Assembly (NCBI GenBank): GCA_910585995.1
Contig: CAJUGG010000087.1
Span: forward strand, 1 to 30,901
Direction: 5' to 3'
Source: an uncultured Lachnospiraceae bacterium
GTDB lineage: Bacteria > Bacillota > Clostridia > Lachnospirales > Lachnospiraceae
DNA length: 30,901 nucleotides
Shown here one piece after another: positions 1 to 8,535 of this stretch. The notes beneath the pieces are model-generated. The model saw only the letters and a program-made list of their open reading frames with translations, was not told the origin of the DNA and did no database searches. The first letter of the stretch is position 1, and every line of letters begins with the position of its first letter. The translations under genes were made by a program, and so were the position numbers.

Positions 1-1875
1 AAGCTCGCCCGTGATATTAAAGATGCGGTGGGTGAATCCAACATTGTCAGCGCAGCACACTGCGCCACCAGGCTGCGTCTGGTATTAAAAGAAAACCCTT
101 CTGCAGAGGTTACGAAACAGATCTCTGCCATGCCGGCAGTGATTCAGGTAGTGGAAAAAGGAGGACAGTATCAGATCGTAATTGGCACACATGCAAAAGA
201 TGTATACAATGAACTGGCCCGGATACTGAACCTGGATGAGAGCAGTCAGCCAGAGATGAAGCAAAGCCTTGCCAATCGTGTGATTGCCACGATGTCTGCG
301 GTATTTGCACCGTTTGTCTATGTGCTGGCAGCGGCAGGTCTGGTACAGGGTGCCTTGATTATCGTGACGCACTTTGCGCCGGCGTTTGCCAATACGGGAA
401 CTTATGAAGTGTTGAGCTTTATCTCCTGGACGCCATTTACCTTTTTGCCGGTGCTTATTGCAGTAACGGCTTCCAAACATTTTAAATGCAATACCTTTAT
501 TGCCATGTGGTGCTGTATGGCATTGGTCAACAGCAGCTGGGGCGAGATTGCAGCAAGGATTGCCAGCGGTGAAAGCGTCAAATTTTTATTCTTTGATATG
601 GCACAGACGACGTATACTTCTACCGTACTGCCGCCTTTGTTCCTGGTGCTGATCTTATCTTATTTGGAGAGATTTCTGGAAAAACATGTTCCTGATGTGA
701 TCAAGGCATTGGCAGTTCCTTTTATCTGTTCGATCATTATGGTGCCGGCTACGATCCTGGTGATTGGACCGCTCTCTGACGGCTTGGCAAATGCCATTGC
801 TTTAGGGTACAATACACTGGTAAATACGGTGCCGGTACTGGCAGCTCTGCTGGTGGGCGGCATCTGGCAGGTATTTGTAATCTTTGGGGTACACTGGGGG
901 GTAACGCCGATGGTTATGGCCAACTTTGCCAACAATGGCTGTGATACGTTCCAGGCATTCCAGACTTGTGCTGTAGTGGCACAGGCAGCAGCCTGCTTTG
1001 GCGTATTTATCAAGACGAAAAAAAGTGAAATTAAAAATGTGTCCTTTTCTGCCGGCCTGACAGGGATCTTTGGAATCACCGAGCCAGCGATCTATGGTGT
1101 GACGCTGCGCCTGAAAAAACCATTTATCGCAGGGTGTATCGGCGGTGCAGTTGGTGCGGTAATCATCAGTTTTTTTAACACGGTCTACTATGTCTATGCC
1201 GGACTTCCGGGACTTTTGACAACGGTCAATGCCATAGGGGAAAATCCGACTTCATTTATGGGGATGATGATTGGTGTAGCAGCTACGGTGGTCATTACGA
1301 TTTTGCTGGTACAGATCATTGGCTGTGATGAGAAAGAAACAGATACTACTCCAGAAGTGAAAGGGATGTCAGGTACAGATGCAGAGAATAAGTCACAAGA
1401 AAAGACTGCCGCTCTCGCTGATAAGGAAGAGATCTTCTGTCCGTTAAAAGGAGAGTTAAGACCCTTGACAGAAGTCAATGATCCCACCTTCTCCGGAGAG
1501 ATCCTCGGCAAAGGAGTGGCGATCATTCCTTCCGAAGGAAAATTATATGCACCGTTTGACGGCGAAGTATCGATGGTCTTTGAAACCAAACACGCCATTG
1601 GCCTTATCAAAGAGGATGTGGAGATGCTGATTCATGTCGGACTGGAGACAGTCTCTTTGGAAGGGAAATATTTTACCGCTAAAGTACAGGCAGGGGACAA
1701 GATCAAAAAAGGCGATCTTTTAATAGAGTTTGACTTAGACGCCATTGCAAAAGAAGGGTATGACACCATCACTCCGGTGATCGTAAGCAATGCCGATGAT
1801 TTCGCCAACATTACACCCAACAAGACACAAGGCGAAGCAATCGTAGGCGCCCCCCTGCTGACCGTAAAACGATAA
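1..1875 (+). CDS. bglP: Beta-glucoside PTS transporter EIIBCA (5'-truncated)
   Basis: Membrane sugar permease of the phosphotransferase system; it imports a beta-glucoside and phosphorylates it on entry. The frame is open from base 1, so the true start lies a few codons upstream. Seen: an EIIB domain (window residues 1 to about 85) with the phospho-cysteine in HCATRL (Cys codon 61-63); a hydrophobic EIIC domain (about 105-450) with GITEPAIYG; a charged linker; and an EIIA domain (about 480-624) with the phospho-histidine in LIHVGLET (His codon 1633-1635). This B-C-A order is that of the BglF/BglP family. It is followed after 35 bp by a 6-phospho-beta-glucosidase, which supports beta-glucoside substrates. 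The exact sugar (cellobiose, arbutin, salicin) cannot be told. Any antiterminator target in the leader lies outside the window. Confidence 0.95.
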   Translation, partial: KLARDIKDAVGESNIVSAAHCATRLRLVLKENPSAEVTKQISAMPAVIQVVEKGGQYQIVIGTHAKDVYNELARILNLDESSQPEMKQSLANRVIATMSAVFAPFVYVLAAAGLVQGALIIVTHFAPAFANTGTYEVLSFISWTPFTFLPVLIAVTASKHFKCNTFIAMWCCMALVNSSWGEIAARIASGESVKFLFFDMAQTTYTSTVLPPLFLVLILSYLERFLEKHVPDVIKALAVPFICSIIMVPATILVIGPLSDGLANAIALGYNTLVNTVPVLAALLVGGIWQVFVIFGVHWGVTPMVMANFANNGCDTFQAFQTCAVVAQAAACFGVFIKTKKSEIKNVSFSAGLTGIFGITEPAIYGVTLRLKKPFIAGCIGGAVGAVIISFFNTVYYVYAGLPGLLTTVNAIGENPTSFMGMMIGVAATVVITILLVQIIGCDEKETDTTPEVKGMSGTDAENKSQEKTAALADKEEIFCPLKGELRPLTEVNDPTFSGEILGKGVAIIPSEGKLYAPFDGEVSMVFETKHAIGLIKEDVEMLIHVGLETVSLEGKYFTAKVQAGDKIKKGDLLIEFDLDAIAKEGYDTITPVIVSNADDFANITPNKTQGEAIVGAPLLTVKR

Positions 1876-1910
1876 TAAACAGAGGAACTATAATAGGAGG
1901 ATATATATAT

Positions 1911-3347
1911 ATGAGTTTACCAAAAGATTTTTTATGGGGCGGAGCAGTGGCTGCTCATCAGTTGGAGGGCGGCTGGAATTGTGGCGGCAAGGGGCCGAAT
2001 GTCTGTGATGTCCTGACCGCAGGTGCCCATGGGGTGCCCCGCCGGATTACAGACGGTATCCTGGAAGGGGAAAGTTACCCCAATCATGATGCGATTGATT
2101 TTTACCATCATTATAAGGAAGATATTGCACTATTTGCAGAGATGGGTTTTAAATGTTTTCGTACCAGCATCGCATGGACGCGCATCTTTCCCCAAGGGGA
2201 TGAACAGGAGCCAAACGAGGAGGGGCTTCAGTTCTATGATGATCTGTTTGATGAGCTTTTAAAATATGGCATCCAGCCTGTGATCACATTGAGTCATTTT
2301 GAGATGCCTCTGCATCTGGCCAAAGAGTACGGCGGCTGGATGAATCGAAAGGTCATCGATTTCTTTGTGCGGTTTGCCAAAGTCTGCTTTGAGCGCTACA
2401 AGGACAAAGTAATCTATTGGATGACTTTTAATGAGATCAATAACCAGATGAATTATAAAAATGATATCTTTGGCTGGACCAATTCTGGCGTGAAATTTTC
2501 CCAGTATGAAAAACCAGAAGAAGCTATGTATCAGTCCGCTCATAATGAACTGGTCGCTTCTGCATTAGCAGTCAAAGCAGGACATGAGATCAACCCGGAT
2601 TTTCAGATTGGCTGTATGATATCCATGGTTCCTATCTATCCGTATTCCTGCCGTCCGGCGGATATGGTATTGTCTGTGCAAGAGATGCATATGCGCTATT
2701 TCTTCTCAGATATTCACTGCCGCGGACATTATCCAAGCTATGCGAAAAAGTTGTTGGAACGCAAAGGCTATCACATTGAGATGGGTGAAGACGATGAGAA
2801 GATCCTCTCAGAAGGCACAGTGGACTACATTGGATTTTCATACTATATGTCTAATGTGGTCGATTCCCAGTCTTACATGGACGTATCAGAATGTGTGGAG
2901 GCAAGCAGTCCTCATACCGTGGAAAATCCTTATGCCAAAGCGACTGAGTGGGGCTGGACCATTGATCCGGAAGGACTTCGTTATGCTCTTAACATTCTGT
3001 ATGAGCGCTATGAAAAGCCGTTATTTATTGTGGAAAATGGATTTGGTGCCATCGATGAACTGAAAGCGGACGGCACCTGCGAAGATCCTGCCAGGATTGC
3101 TTATTTAAAAGCGCATATTGAAGAGATGAAAAAAGCAGTGGAAGAGGATGGTGTGGATCTGATGGGATATACTCCCTGGGGGTGTATAGACCTGGTTTCC
3201 TTTACTACAGGTGAGCTGCGCAAACGCTACGGTTTTATCTACGTCGACAAGAATGATGATGGAACCGGCAGCCAAAAACGCTATAAAAAGCAGTCTTTTG
3301 ACTGGTATCAGAAAGTCATCGCATCTAATGGGGAAGAGCTGGAATGA
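1911..3347 (+). CDS. bglA: 6-phospho-beta-glucosidase (GH1)
   Basis: Cytoplasmic glycoside hydrolase family 1 enzyme that splits the phosphorylated beta-glucosides delivered by the upstream PTS protein. It is full length (478 aa). The N-terminus has the GH1 signature FLWGGAVAAHQLEGG. The acid/base glutamate is Glu175 in TFNEIN and the nucleophile is Glu375 in FIVENGFG. The C-terminal SFTTGELRKRYGFIYVD carries the Ser, Lys and Tyr that bind the 6-phosphate in this subgroup, which favours phospho-sugars over free beta-glucosides. An AGGAGG ribosome site precedes the ATG. It is co-transcribed with the PTS gene and ends at a strong terminator. The family call is firm; the preferred aglycone is not known. 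Confidence 0.95.
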   Translation: MSLPKDFLWGGAVAAHQLEGGWNCGGKGPNVCDVLTAGAHGVPRRITDGILEGESYPNHDAIDFYHHYKEDIALFAEMGFKCFRTSIAWTRIFPQGDEQEPNEEGLQFYDDLFDELLKYGIQPVITLSHFEMPLHLAKEYGGWMNRKVIDFFVRFAKVCFERYKDKVIYWMTFNEINNQMNYKNDIFGWTNSGVKFSQYEKPEEAMYQSAHNELVASALAVKAGHEINPDFQIGCMISMVPIYPYSCRPADMVLSVQEMHMRYFFSDIHCRGHYPSYAKKLLERKGYHIEMGEDDEKILSEGTVDYIGFSYYMSNVVDSQSYMDVSECVEASSPHTVENPYAKATEWGWTIDPEGLRYALNILYERYEKPLFIVENGFGAIDELKADGTCEDPARIAYLKAHIEEMKKAVEEDGVDLMGYTPWGCIDLVSFTTGELRKRYGFIYVDKNDDGTGSQKRYKKQSFDWYQKVIASNGEELE

Positions 3348-3349
3348 AC

Positions 3350-3392
3350 AAAAAGCCGGGAATCTGTATCTTTTTTAGATTCCCGGCTTTTT
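3350..3392 (+). terminator. Rho-independent terminator after bglA
   Basis: A 15-bp perfect stem (3351-3365 with 3377-3391, AAAAGCCGGGAATCT and its complement) closes an 11-base loop and runs into T residues, two bases after the bglA stop. The A/T flanks on both sides mean it could also stop the convergent purO-purH transcript. Confidence 0.9.
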
Positions 3393-3466
3393 GCTATTAC
3401 TGTTTTGTTCGGATGATGCCATAGCGACTGTTAAAAGCTTTCTGGCGTTCTTTTTCATTCAAATAC

Positions 3467-4645
3467 CTAATGATGGAATAAACGGATGCCAGTAAAGGCC
3501 ATGGCGATGTTGTATTTATCGCAGCATGCAATCACCAGATCATCTCTGACGGAGCCGCCGGGCTGGGCGATATAGGTGACGCCGCTTTTGTGTGCGCGCT
3601 CGATGTTGTCTGCGAAGGGGAAGAAGGCGTCGGACCCTAAGGTGACACCGGTCATCTGGTCGAGCCATGCACGTTTTTGCTCTCTGGTAAAGACTTCTGG
3701 TCTGACTTTGAAGATGGTTTCCCAGACACCGTCTGCAAGGACATCCATATATTCGTCACCGATATAGACGTCAATCGCGTTATCCCGCTCTGCGCGTCCA
3801 AGGGTGTCTAAAAACTGAAGGCCGAGGACCTGCGGAGACTGGCGTAAAAACCAGTTGTCTGCTTTATTGCCTGCTAAGCGGGTACAGTGGACGCGGGACT
3901 GCTGTCCGGCTCCGATGCCGATTGCCTGTCCGCCTTTGACAAAGCAGACGGAATTGGACTGGGTATATTTTAGCGTGATCAGTGCGATCTTCATATCCAT
4001 CAGCGCGTCTTTTGGGACTTCTTTGTTCTGTGTCACCAGGTTGGAGAGCAGTTCCTCATTGACAGCGAGTTCATTTCTGCCCTGCTCAAACGTGATGCCG
4101 TAGACTTGCTTTCGCTCCACGGGATTGGGGGTGTAAGCAGGATCGATCTGGATCACGTTGTAATTTCCTTTTTTCTTTTGCTTTAGGATGTCTAATGCTT
4201 CCTGCGTGTATCCGGGAGCGATCACACCATCGGAGACTTCCCGCTTGATGAGTCTTGCGGTGTCTGCATCACAGGGATCAGAGAGGGCGATAAAGTCGCC
4301 AAAAGAAGACATGCGGTCAGCGCCTCTGGCTCTTGCATAGGCGCAGGCAAGAGGGGAGAGTTCTCCCAGATCATCCACCCAGTAGATCTTTGCTAATGTG
4401 TCGGTAAGAGGGAGACCTACAGCCGCTCCGGCGGGGGAGACATGCTTAAAAGAGGTAGCGGCGGGAAGTCCGGTGGCTTCCTTTAATTCTTTGACCAGCT
4501 GCCAACCGTTAAAAGCGTCCAGAAAATTGATATAGCCCGGTTTTCCACAGAGGACTTCAACGGGAAGGTCTTTTCCATTTTCCATAAAGATACAAGAGGG
4601 CTTTTGGTTGGGGTTGCAGCCATATTTTAATTGGATTTTGTACAT
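3467..4645 (-). CDS. purH: AICAR transformylase, stand-alone (PurH C-domain only)
   Basis: Transfers a formyl group from 10-formyl-THF to AICAR to give FAICAR, the penultimate step of de novo IMP synthesis. At 392 aa it corresponds to the transformylase half of PurH only; the N-terminal IMP cyclohydrolase (MGS-like) domain of the usual bifunctional enzyme (about 510-530 aa) is absent. The catalytic Lys-His pair is seen in SFKHVSPAG near residue 67, with further family blocks SDAFFPF and IAQPGGSVRDD. The C-terminus (FTGIRLFHH) matches the family end. AGGAG lies 9 bp before the ATG. It is the second gene after the PurO-type cyclohydrolase (27-bp gap), so the pair completes the pathway. Control is probably through the ZTP riboswitch upstream. 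Confidence 0.93.
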   Translation of the reverse strand: MYKIQLKYGCNPNQKPSCIFMENGKDLPVEVLCGKPGYINFLDAFNGWQLVKELKEATGLPAATSFKHVSPAGAAVGLPLTDTLAKIYWVDDLGELSPLACAYARARGADRMSSFGDFIALSDPCDADTARLIKREVSDGVIAPGYTQEALDILKQKKKGNYNVIQIDPAYTPNPVERKQVYGITFEQGRNELAVNEELLSNLVTQNKEVPKDALMDMKIALITLKYTQSNSVCFVKGGQAIGIGAGQQSRVHCTRLAGNKADNWFLRQSPQVLGLQFLDTLGRAERDNAIDVYIGDEYMDVLADGVWETIFKVRPEVFTREQKRAWLDQMTGVTLGSDAFFPFADNIERAHKSGVTYIAQPGGSVRDDLVIACCDKYNIAMAFTGIRLFHH

Positions 4646-4672
4646 AATATCATTCTCCTGATTAGAGTTTTA

Positions 4673-5389
4673 TTAATGTGAGTTTTTATTTACAATTTTT
4701 GTCTCAAAGTCTCCGGTGGCGATGTCGATGTAGCGGACGAACAGGGAGACTTTGTTGTCTTCGTTCAGATTGGTCCAGAGGAGTTTGGTGAAGGCATCTA
4801 TGTCATCCGGGATCGAGACGAGCTTTGGTTCGCCCTCGTAGCTTGGGAGGGGATTGCCGTCCTGCTGGTAGGTGTGGATGAAATGTCCTTCGCCGGCCTT
4901 TGGATGCTCGTAGGCGAAGGTGAAGCGCTGACAGGAGTCGGGATCGCCCCGGTTGCTTTTTAAGATGGACAGGGCATAGTTGTAGGTGCTGGATTCGATG
5001 TGCAGGATACCGGAGATCCGGGGGGTATAGTTGGGCGCATCCGGCTCAAAAGTGCGGGAGCGCAGAGACTGTTCAAACGTCATCTGACGGTCCATCCCTT
5101 CATAGATGGTATCAGTCTGATCGCCGTTGGTGACGATGGTCTTGTTGCCCAGAACGCGCACTGGCGCGTAGATAATCAGGCTGGGATCTTCTAGTTTGGA
5201 CGGATCATATGCCTGCGTGCGGATGCCGTCGCCGTCTTCTACAAAGATGCGGTTGCGGCTGTTTGCGCTTCTGCCCATGATAAAATAGGCGGTGACTGCT
5301 TTTTTGCCGTCTGGAGTGCGTCCGATGATGATACCGCGTCCAGGATAAGCATTGGTGGACAGTTCTTGTGCAAGAGAGATTGCTTTCAT
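4673..5389 (-). CDS. purO: IMP cyclohydrolase, PurO type
   Basis: Closes the ring of FAICAR to give IMP, the last step of de novo purine synthesis. The 238-aa protein belongs by sequence pattern to the PurO / IMP_cyclohyd fold first known in archaea: an N-terminal GRGIIIGRTPDGKKAVTAYF strand, a GRSANSRNR motif, and IYAPVRVLGN with a following NGDQTD. It is unrelated to the PurH N-domain, so it replaces that missing half functionally. The neighbouring stand-alone transformylase makes this assignment strong. GAGG precedes the ATG. The leader holds a ZTP aptamer and terminator. A minor alternative is a general Ntn-fold hydrolase, but context argues against this. Confidence 0.9.
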   Translation of the reverse strand: MKAISLAQELSTNAYPGRGIIIGRTPDGKKAVTAYFIMGRSANSRNRIFVEDGDGIRTQAYDPSKLEDPSLIIYAPVRVLGNKTIVTNGDQTDTIYEGMDRQMTFEQSLRSRTFEPDAPNYTPRISGILHIESSTYNYALSILKSNRGDPDSCQRFTFAYEHPKAGEGHFIHTYQQDGNPLPSYEGEPKLVSIPDDIDAFTKLLWTNLNEDNKVSLFVRYIDIATGDFETKIVNKNSH

Positions 5390-5456
5390 GATTTCCTCGC
5401 TTTCTGTAACAAAAGATCAATGGATACAATACAAAAATCGGCGGCCGGCGAAACGA

Positions 5457-5505
5457 TAAAAGACCGCCCAGGCGCACAGGATTCCTGTATGCGCCCAGGC
5501 GGTCG
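5457..5505 (-). terminator. Intrinsic terminator of the ZTP riboswitch expression platform
   Basis: Read on the minus strand, a long GC-rich hairpin starts with GACCGCCTGGGCGCA and returns as TGCGCCTGGGCGGTC. All 15 positions pair (two as G-U), the stem continues in ACAGGA/TCCTGT, and TTTTAT follows. Its 5' arm contains the aptamer's CCGCCTGGGC, so aptamer folding and terminator folding exclude each other: ligand binding should allow read-through into purO. Confidence 0.88.
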
Positions 5506-5583
5506 GCTAGTTGCTCTTGATCTGCGTTCCCTGCAGGTTGGCCCTGCTGCAAGTTTCCTTGCGTTCCGCCAGTTGCGCAGATG
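5488..5583 (-). ncRNA. ZTP (pfl) riboswitch aptamer
   Basis: On the minus strand, P1 is TCTGCG (5581-5576) with CGCAGA (5526-5521). Inside P1 are the conserved ACTGGCGGAA, a GCAAG-GAAA-CTTGC hairpin, a second small hairpin (GCAGG/CCTGC) and CAGGGAA. After a short linker comes the hallmark CCGCCTGGGC (5502-5493). GGCG in the first block can pair with CGCC in the last, the known pseudoknot of the ZTP/pfl class. That class senses ZTP/ZMP (AICAR nucleotides) and sits before purine and folate genes. Here it precedes the two genes that consume AICAR and FAICAR. The extra small hairpin is a variation on the compact aptamers I know. Confidence 0.9.
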
Positions 5584-5590
5584 ATGCCAT

Positions 5591-5622
5591 GGATTGCTCC
5601 GCATTTTATGCTCCCGCAATCC
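5591..5622 (-). other. Hairpin in the purO leader, upstream of the aptamer
   Basis: GGATTGC (5591-5597) pairs with GCAATCC (5616-5622), with an inner GCAT/ATGC. It lies about 10 nt after the predicted transcript start and before the aptamer. It has no U-tract and so is not a terminator; a 5' stabilising stem or an extension of the switch is possible. Confidence 0.5.
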
Positions 5623-5638
5623 GAAAACATCTTAAATC

Positions 5639-5667
5639 ATCATATAGGAAGCAGACGATTTTTTCAA
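5639..5667 (-). promoter_or_regulatory. Sigma-A promoter of the purO-purH leader
   Basis: On the minus strand TTGAAA (5667-5662), a 17-bp spacer and TATGAT (5644-5639). It lies just after the galT stop, so purO-purH is a separate unit from galKT. The predicted start (about 5632) places the riboswitch within the transcript. Confidence 0.7.
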
Positions 5668-5676
5668 GAGGAAATT

Positions 5677-7167
5677 TTATAAAGCTTTGATAAATCTGTG
5701 AAATGCCTCTCTTCCTTCTTTGGTGCACTTGTAGACACCGGCGTCTTCTAAGACTTTTACAAAGACTTCTCCGATCTCCTGCTGTAAGATCTTTTGGATA
5801 TTGTCTTTGGTAATCGAAGGATACTTGGGCAAAAATGCAGCGACCCAGTCTGCATGCTTTTGGAGTGCTTCCTGTTCTGAGATATTTTTTCCGGTGAGGA
5901 TATATTCTTCCAAAAGCGCCATCTCGTCTTTTAACCGGGAAGGAAGGACAGCAAGGCCCATCACTTCGATCAGTCCAATATTTTCTTTTTTGATATGATG
6001 CAGTTCGGCGTGGGGGTGGTAGACGCCCAGCGGATGTTCTTTGGTGGTGATATTGTTTCGAAGCGTCAGATCCAGTTCATAAGTCTCTCCCACTTTACGC
6101 GCAATAGGTGTGATGGTGTTGTGCGGCTCTCCATCTGTATAAGCATAGATAAAGGCAGCTTCGTCTGTATAGTTTCTCCATACCTCTAATACATGCGTGG
6201 CCAGATCGATTAAGCGTTTCTCATCCTGATGACGGATACGCAGGACGGACAGCGGCCATTTGACAATCCCGGCTTCCACATCTTCATAGCCTGGAAGAGT
6301 CACATGTTCCTCGATAGGAGCCTTGGCCATGGCAAAGGTATAGTGTCCGCCCTGAAAATGATCATGGCTTAGAATCGAACCTCCCACAATTGGCAGATCT
6401 GCATTGGAACCTAAAAAGTAGTGAGGGAACTGTTTGACAAAATCAAACAGTTTGATAAATGCAGCGCGGTCGATCTTCATGGGAATATGTTCCCCGTTGA
6501 ATACGATACAGTGTTCATTGTAGTATACATAGGGAGAATACTGGAATCCCCAGTGGCTATCATTAATCGTGACAGGAATAATCCGGTGGTTTTCCCGCGC
6601 CGGATGGTTGACTCTGCCGGCATAGCCTTCATTTTCCATACAGAGCTGACACTTTGGATAAGTGCTGGCTTTGGCATTTCTGGCAGCAGCGATGGCTTTG
6701 GGGTCTTTCTCTGGTTTGGAGAGGTTGATTGTGATGTCAATATCGCCGTATTCACTTGCCACTTTCCATTTTTGGTCTTTGCATACCCGATAGCGGCGGA
6801 TGTAGTTGCTGTCCTGGCTGAACTTGTAGAAATATTCGGTCGCTTCCACCGCGGAGTGCTGATATTTCTCCCAGAATACCTGCTGCACCTGTGCAGGACG
6901 CGGCAGAAGACAGTTCATAAGCCGGGTGTCAAAGAGGTCTCTGTAAGCGATGCTGTCAGGGATCAGTTCTTTTTCGACTGCAATGTCCAAAAGTGCTTTT
7001 AAGATCTCTTCTAAAGGCTTTTGAGGGATTACAGAAGGTTCTTCATAGTCATCCTCGTGAAACAAGTCCAAAAGTAAATTGGTGGTGTAGATTTTCTCAC
7101 ATGGAGGCACCAGCCCTGTAGTAATTCCATACTGAACCAGTGCGGCAATAGCTTCTGATAACATCAT
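5677..7167 (-). CDS. galT: UDP-glucose--hexose-1-phosphate uridylyltransferase, class II
   Basis: Exchanges UMP between UDP-glucose and galactose-1-phosphate in the Leloir pathway. The 496-aa length and sequence match the Firmicutes class II GalT family, not the roughly 350-aa E. coli type. Seen: an N-terminal helical segment, RYRVCKDQKWK, a Cys pair KCQLCMENEGYAG, ARENHRIIP, and SHDHFQGGHYTF with the His-Asp-His of the catalytic region. A strong AAGGAGGGG site precedes the first ATG of an ATG-ATG pair. It lies 14 bp downstream of galK and is surely co-transcribed. galE and a galactose transporter are not in the window. Confidence 0.95.
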   Translation of the reverse strand: MMLSEAIAALVQYGITTGLVPPCEKIYTTNLLLDLFHEDDYEEPSVIPQKPLEEILKALLDIAVEKELIPDSIAYRDLFDTRLMNCLLPRPAQVQQVFWEKYQHSAVEATEYFYKFSQDSNYIRRYRVCKDQKWKVASEYGDIDITINLSKPEKDPKAIAAARNAKASTYPKCQLCMENEGYAGRVNHPARENHRIIPVTINDSHWGFQYSPYVYYNEHCIVFNGEHIPMKIDRAAFIKLFDFVKQFPHYFLGSNADLPIVGGSILSHDHFQGGHYTFAMAKAPIEEHVTLPGYEDVEAGIVKWPLSVLRIRHQDEKRLIDLATHVLEVWRNYTDEAAFIYAYTDGEPHNTITPIARKVGETYELDLTLRNNITTKEHPLGVYHPHAELHHIKKENIGLIEVMGLAVLPSRLKDEMALLEEYILTGKNISEQEALQKHADWVAAFLPKYPSITKDNIQKILQQEIGEVFVKVLEDAGVYKCTKEGREAFHRFIKAL

Positions 7168-7181
7168 CCAACCCCTCCTTT

Positions 7182-8357
7182 TTAGTCAAGTGCATGCGCG
7201 CCGTCACCGATATCCACAACATAAAATTCTGCTTTGATACCGGTTTTTTCTGTGTATGCTTTGTCAAGTGTCTCGATAAACAGATCGACAGATTCTTTTT
7301 TCACGATGCTGACCGTACAGCCTCCAAATCCGCCGCCTGTGATTCGCGACCCCAGCACTCCGGGAACTTCCCAGGCCAGCGCTGCCAGAAGATCTGTCTC
7401 TTCACAGGAAGTCTCATAGTCGTCTCTTAAAGATACATGAGAATCGTTGATTAATTTTCCGAATTTCACAATATCGTTGGCTTTTAGCGCATCCACTGCG
7501 TGAATGGTCCGCTGATTCTCATAGACGGCATGTTTGGCGCGCTTTTGACAAACGGGATCTTTGATGGCATCTTTATACTGCTCAAACTGTGCTTCGGTCA
7601 GATCGCCCAAAGTCTTGATATCGACCACGGTCTGAAGGGCTTTTAGAGCTGCCTCGCTCTCGTTTCTGCGGTCATTGTAAGCGGAGGATACCAAAGAGTG
7701 CTTGACATTGCTGTTGGTGATCACGATGCGGGCATCGGGCAGTTTCACCGGCGCATATTCATAGTGGAGATTGCTGGTGTCCAAAAAGATCGCGCAGTCC
7801 TTTTTGCCCATGGCAGAAGCAAACTGATCCATAATGCCACAGTTCATGCCATTAAAATTATTTTCTGAATATTGTCCGATCAAAGCCAGATCTACCATAG
7901 ACACATCAAATCCAAACGTATCCCGAAGCATCAGACCTGTCAGCACTTCTAAAGAAGCAGAAGAAGAGAGTCCGCTGCCCGCCGGGATATCTCCATAGAA
8001 GAGGATGTCTGCGCCCTTGTTAAGATGATATCCTCTCTTTTCAAAGGTCCACATAATCCCCTTGGGATAATCAGTCCATCCTGCCTCTTCTGACGGCGTC
8101 AGATCATCCAGAGAAGTCTCTATCACGCCCATCTCGTCAAAATTCATAGAATACAGACGAAGCACCCGGTCTTCTCTGGCCCGGATGATCCCATATGTAC
8201 CAATCGTCAAAGCACAGGGAAATACATGACCACCATTATAGTCCGTATGCTCCCCAATCAGATTCACCCGCCCCGGCGCAAAATAAGCCTTATAAGCACC
8301 GCCGTCTCCATAAAGCTCCACAAATTTCTCTTTTAATTTCGCTACATTCACTGCCAT
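7182..8357 (-). CDS. galK: Galactokinase (GHMP kinase)
   Basis: Phosphorylates galactose at C1 with ATP in the cytoplasm. It is full length (391 aa). Seen: the galactokinase signature GRVNLIGEHTDYNGG near residues 28-42, the GHMP ATP-binding loop PAGSGLSSSAS, and the C-terminal GSRITGGGFGGCTVS motif. AGGAGG lies before the ATG. It is first gene of galK-galT and faces a divergent AraC regulator. Its transcript probably begins about 160 nt upstream, giving a leader with a 14-bp stem (8403-8481), so control at RNA level is possible besides transcription control by the neighbour. Confidence 0.96.
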   Translation of the reverse strand: MAVNVAKLKEKFVELYGDGGAYKAYFAPGRVNLIGEHTDYNGGHVFPCALTIGTYGIIRAREDRVLRLYSMNFDEMGVIETSLDDLTPSEEAGWTDYPKGIMWTFEKRGYHLNKGADILFYGDIPAGSGLSSSASLEVLTGLMLRDTFGFDVSMVDLALIGQYSENNFNGMNCGIMDQFASAMGKKDCAIFLDTSNLHYEYAPVKLPDARIVITNSNVKHSLVSSAYNDRRNESEAALKALQTVVDIKTLGDLTEAQFEQYKDAIKDPVCQKRAKHAVYENQRTIHAVDALKANDIVKFGKLINDSHVSLRDDYETSCEETDLLAALAWEVPGVLGSRITGGGFGGCTVSIVKKESVDLFIETLDKAYTEKTGIKAEFYVVDIGDGAHALD

Positions 8358-8402
8358 ATACCAACATCCTCCTTATATTATTACTTGTGTCAATCCCAGC
8401 CT

Positions 8403-8481
8403 GTCAGCGGCCAGGGCATAAATACCGCTACAGGCGTTCCTTGAGCGGGAGCGCGGTCTGATGGGAACCCTGGCCGCTGAC
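8403..8481 (-). other. Large hairpin in the galK 5' leader
   Basis: GTCAGCGGCCAGGG (8403-8416) and CCCTGGCCGCTGAC (8468-8481) form a perfect 14-bp inverted repeat around 51 bases. A smaller pairing inside uses ACCGC and GCGGT. No T-run follows on either strand, so it is not a normal terminator. It lies between the predicted galK promoter and the galK ATG. It could be a regulatory leader RNA, a protein site or a small palindromic repeat. Confidence 0.6.
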
Positions 8482-8507
8482 GGGCGTCGCTTATGTCACG
8501 AACTAGG

Positions 8508-8535
8508 TTGACATCTTATCTATTTATAATATAAT
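8508..8535 (+). promoter_or_regulatory. Predicted promoter of the AraC-family gene
   Basis: TTGACA (8508-8513), 16-bp spacer, TATAAT (8530-8535), about 60 bp before the ATG at 8596. Its -10 box overlaps the -10 box of the opposite galK promoter. Confidence 0.65.

Noticed and set aside
28..1875. GTG at 28 as the start of the PTS gene
   Set aside because: The frame is open from base 1 and codons 1-9 continue the EIIB domain, so the gene simply begins outside the window.
3393..3466. Short fluent reading frame downstream of purH on the minus strand
   Set aside because: No start codon with a ribosome site and too short to judge; purH itself ends with the normal family C-terminus.
8388..8393. TTGACA on the minus strand close to galK
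   Set aside because: No -10 box at a workable distance; only TATAAG about 10 bp away, overlapping the ribosome site.
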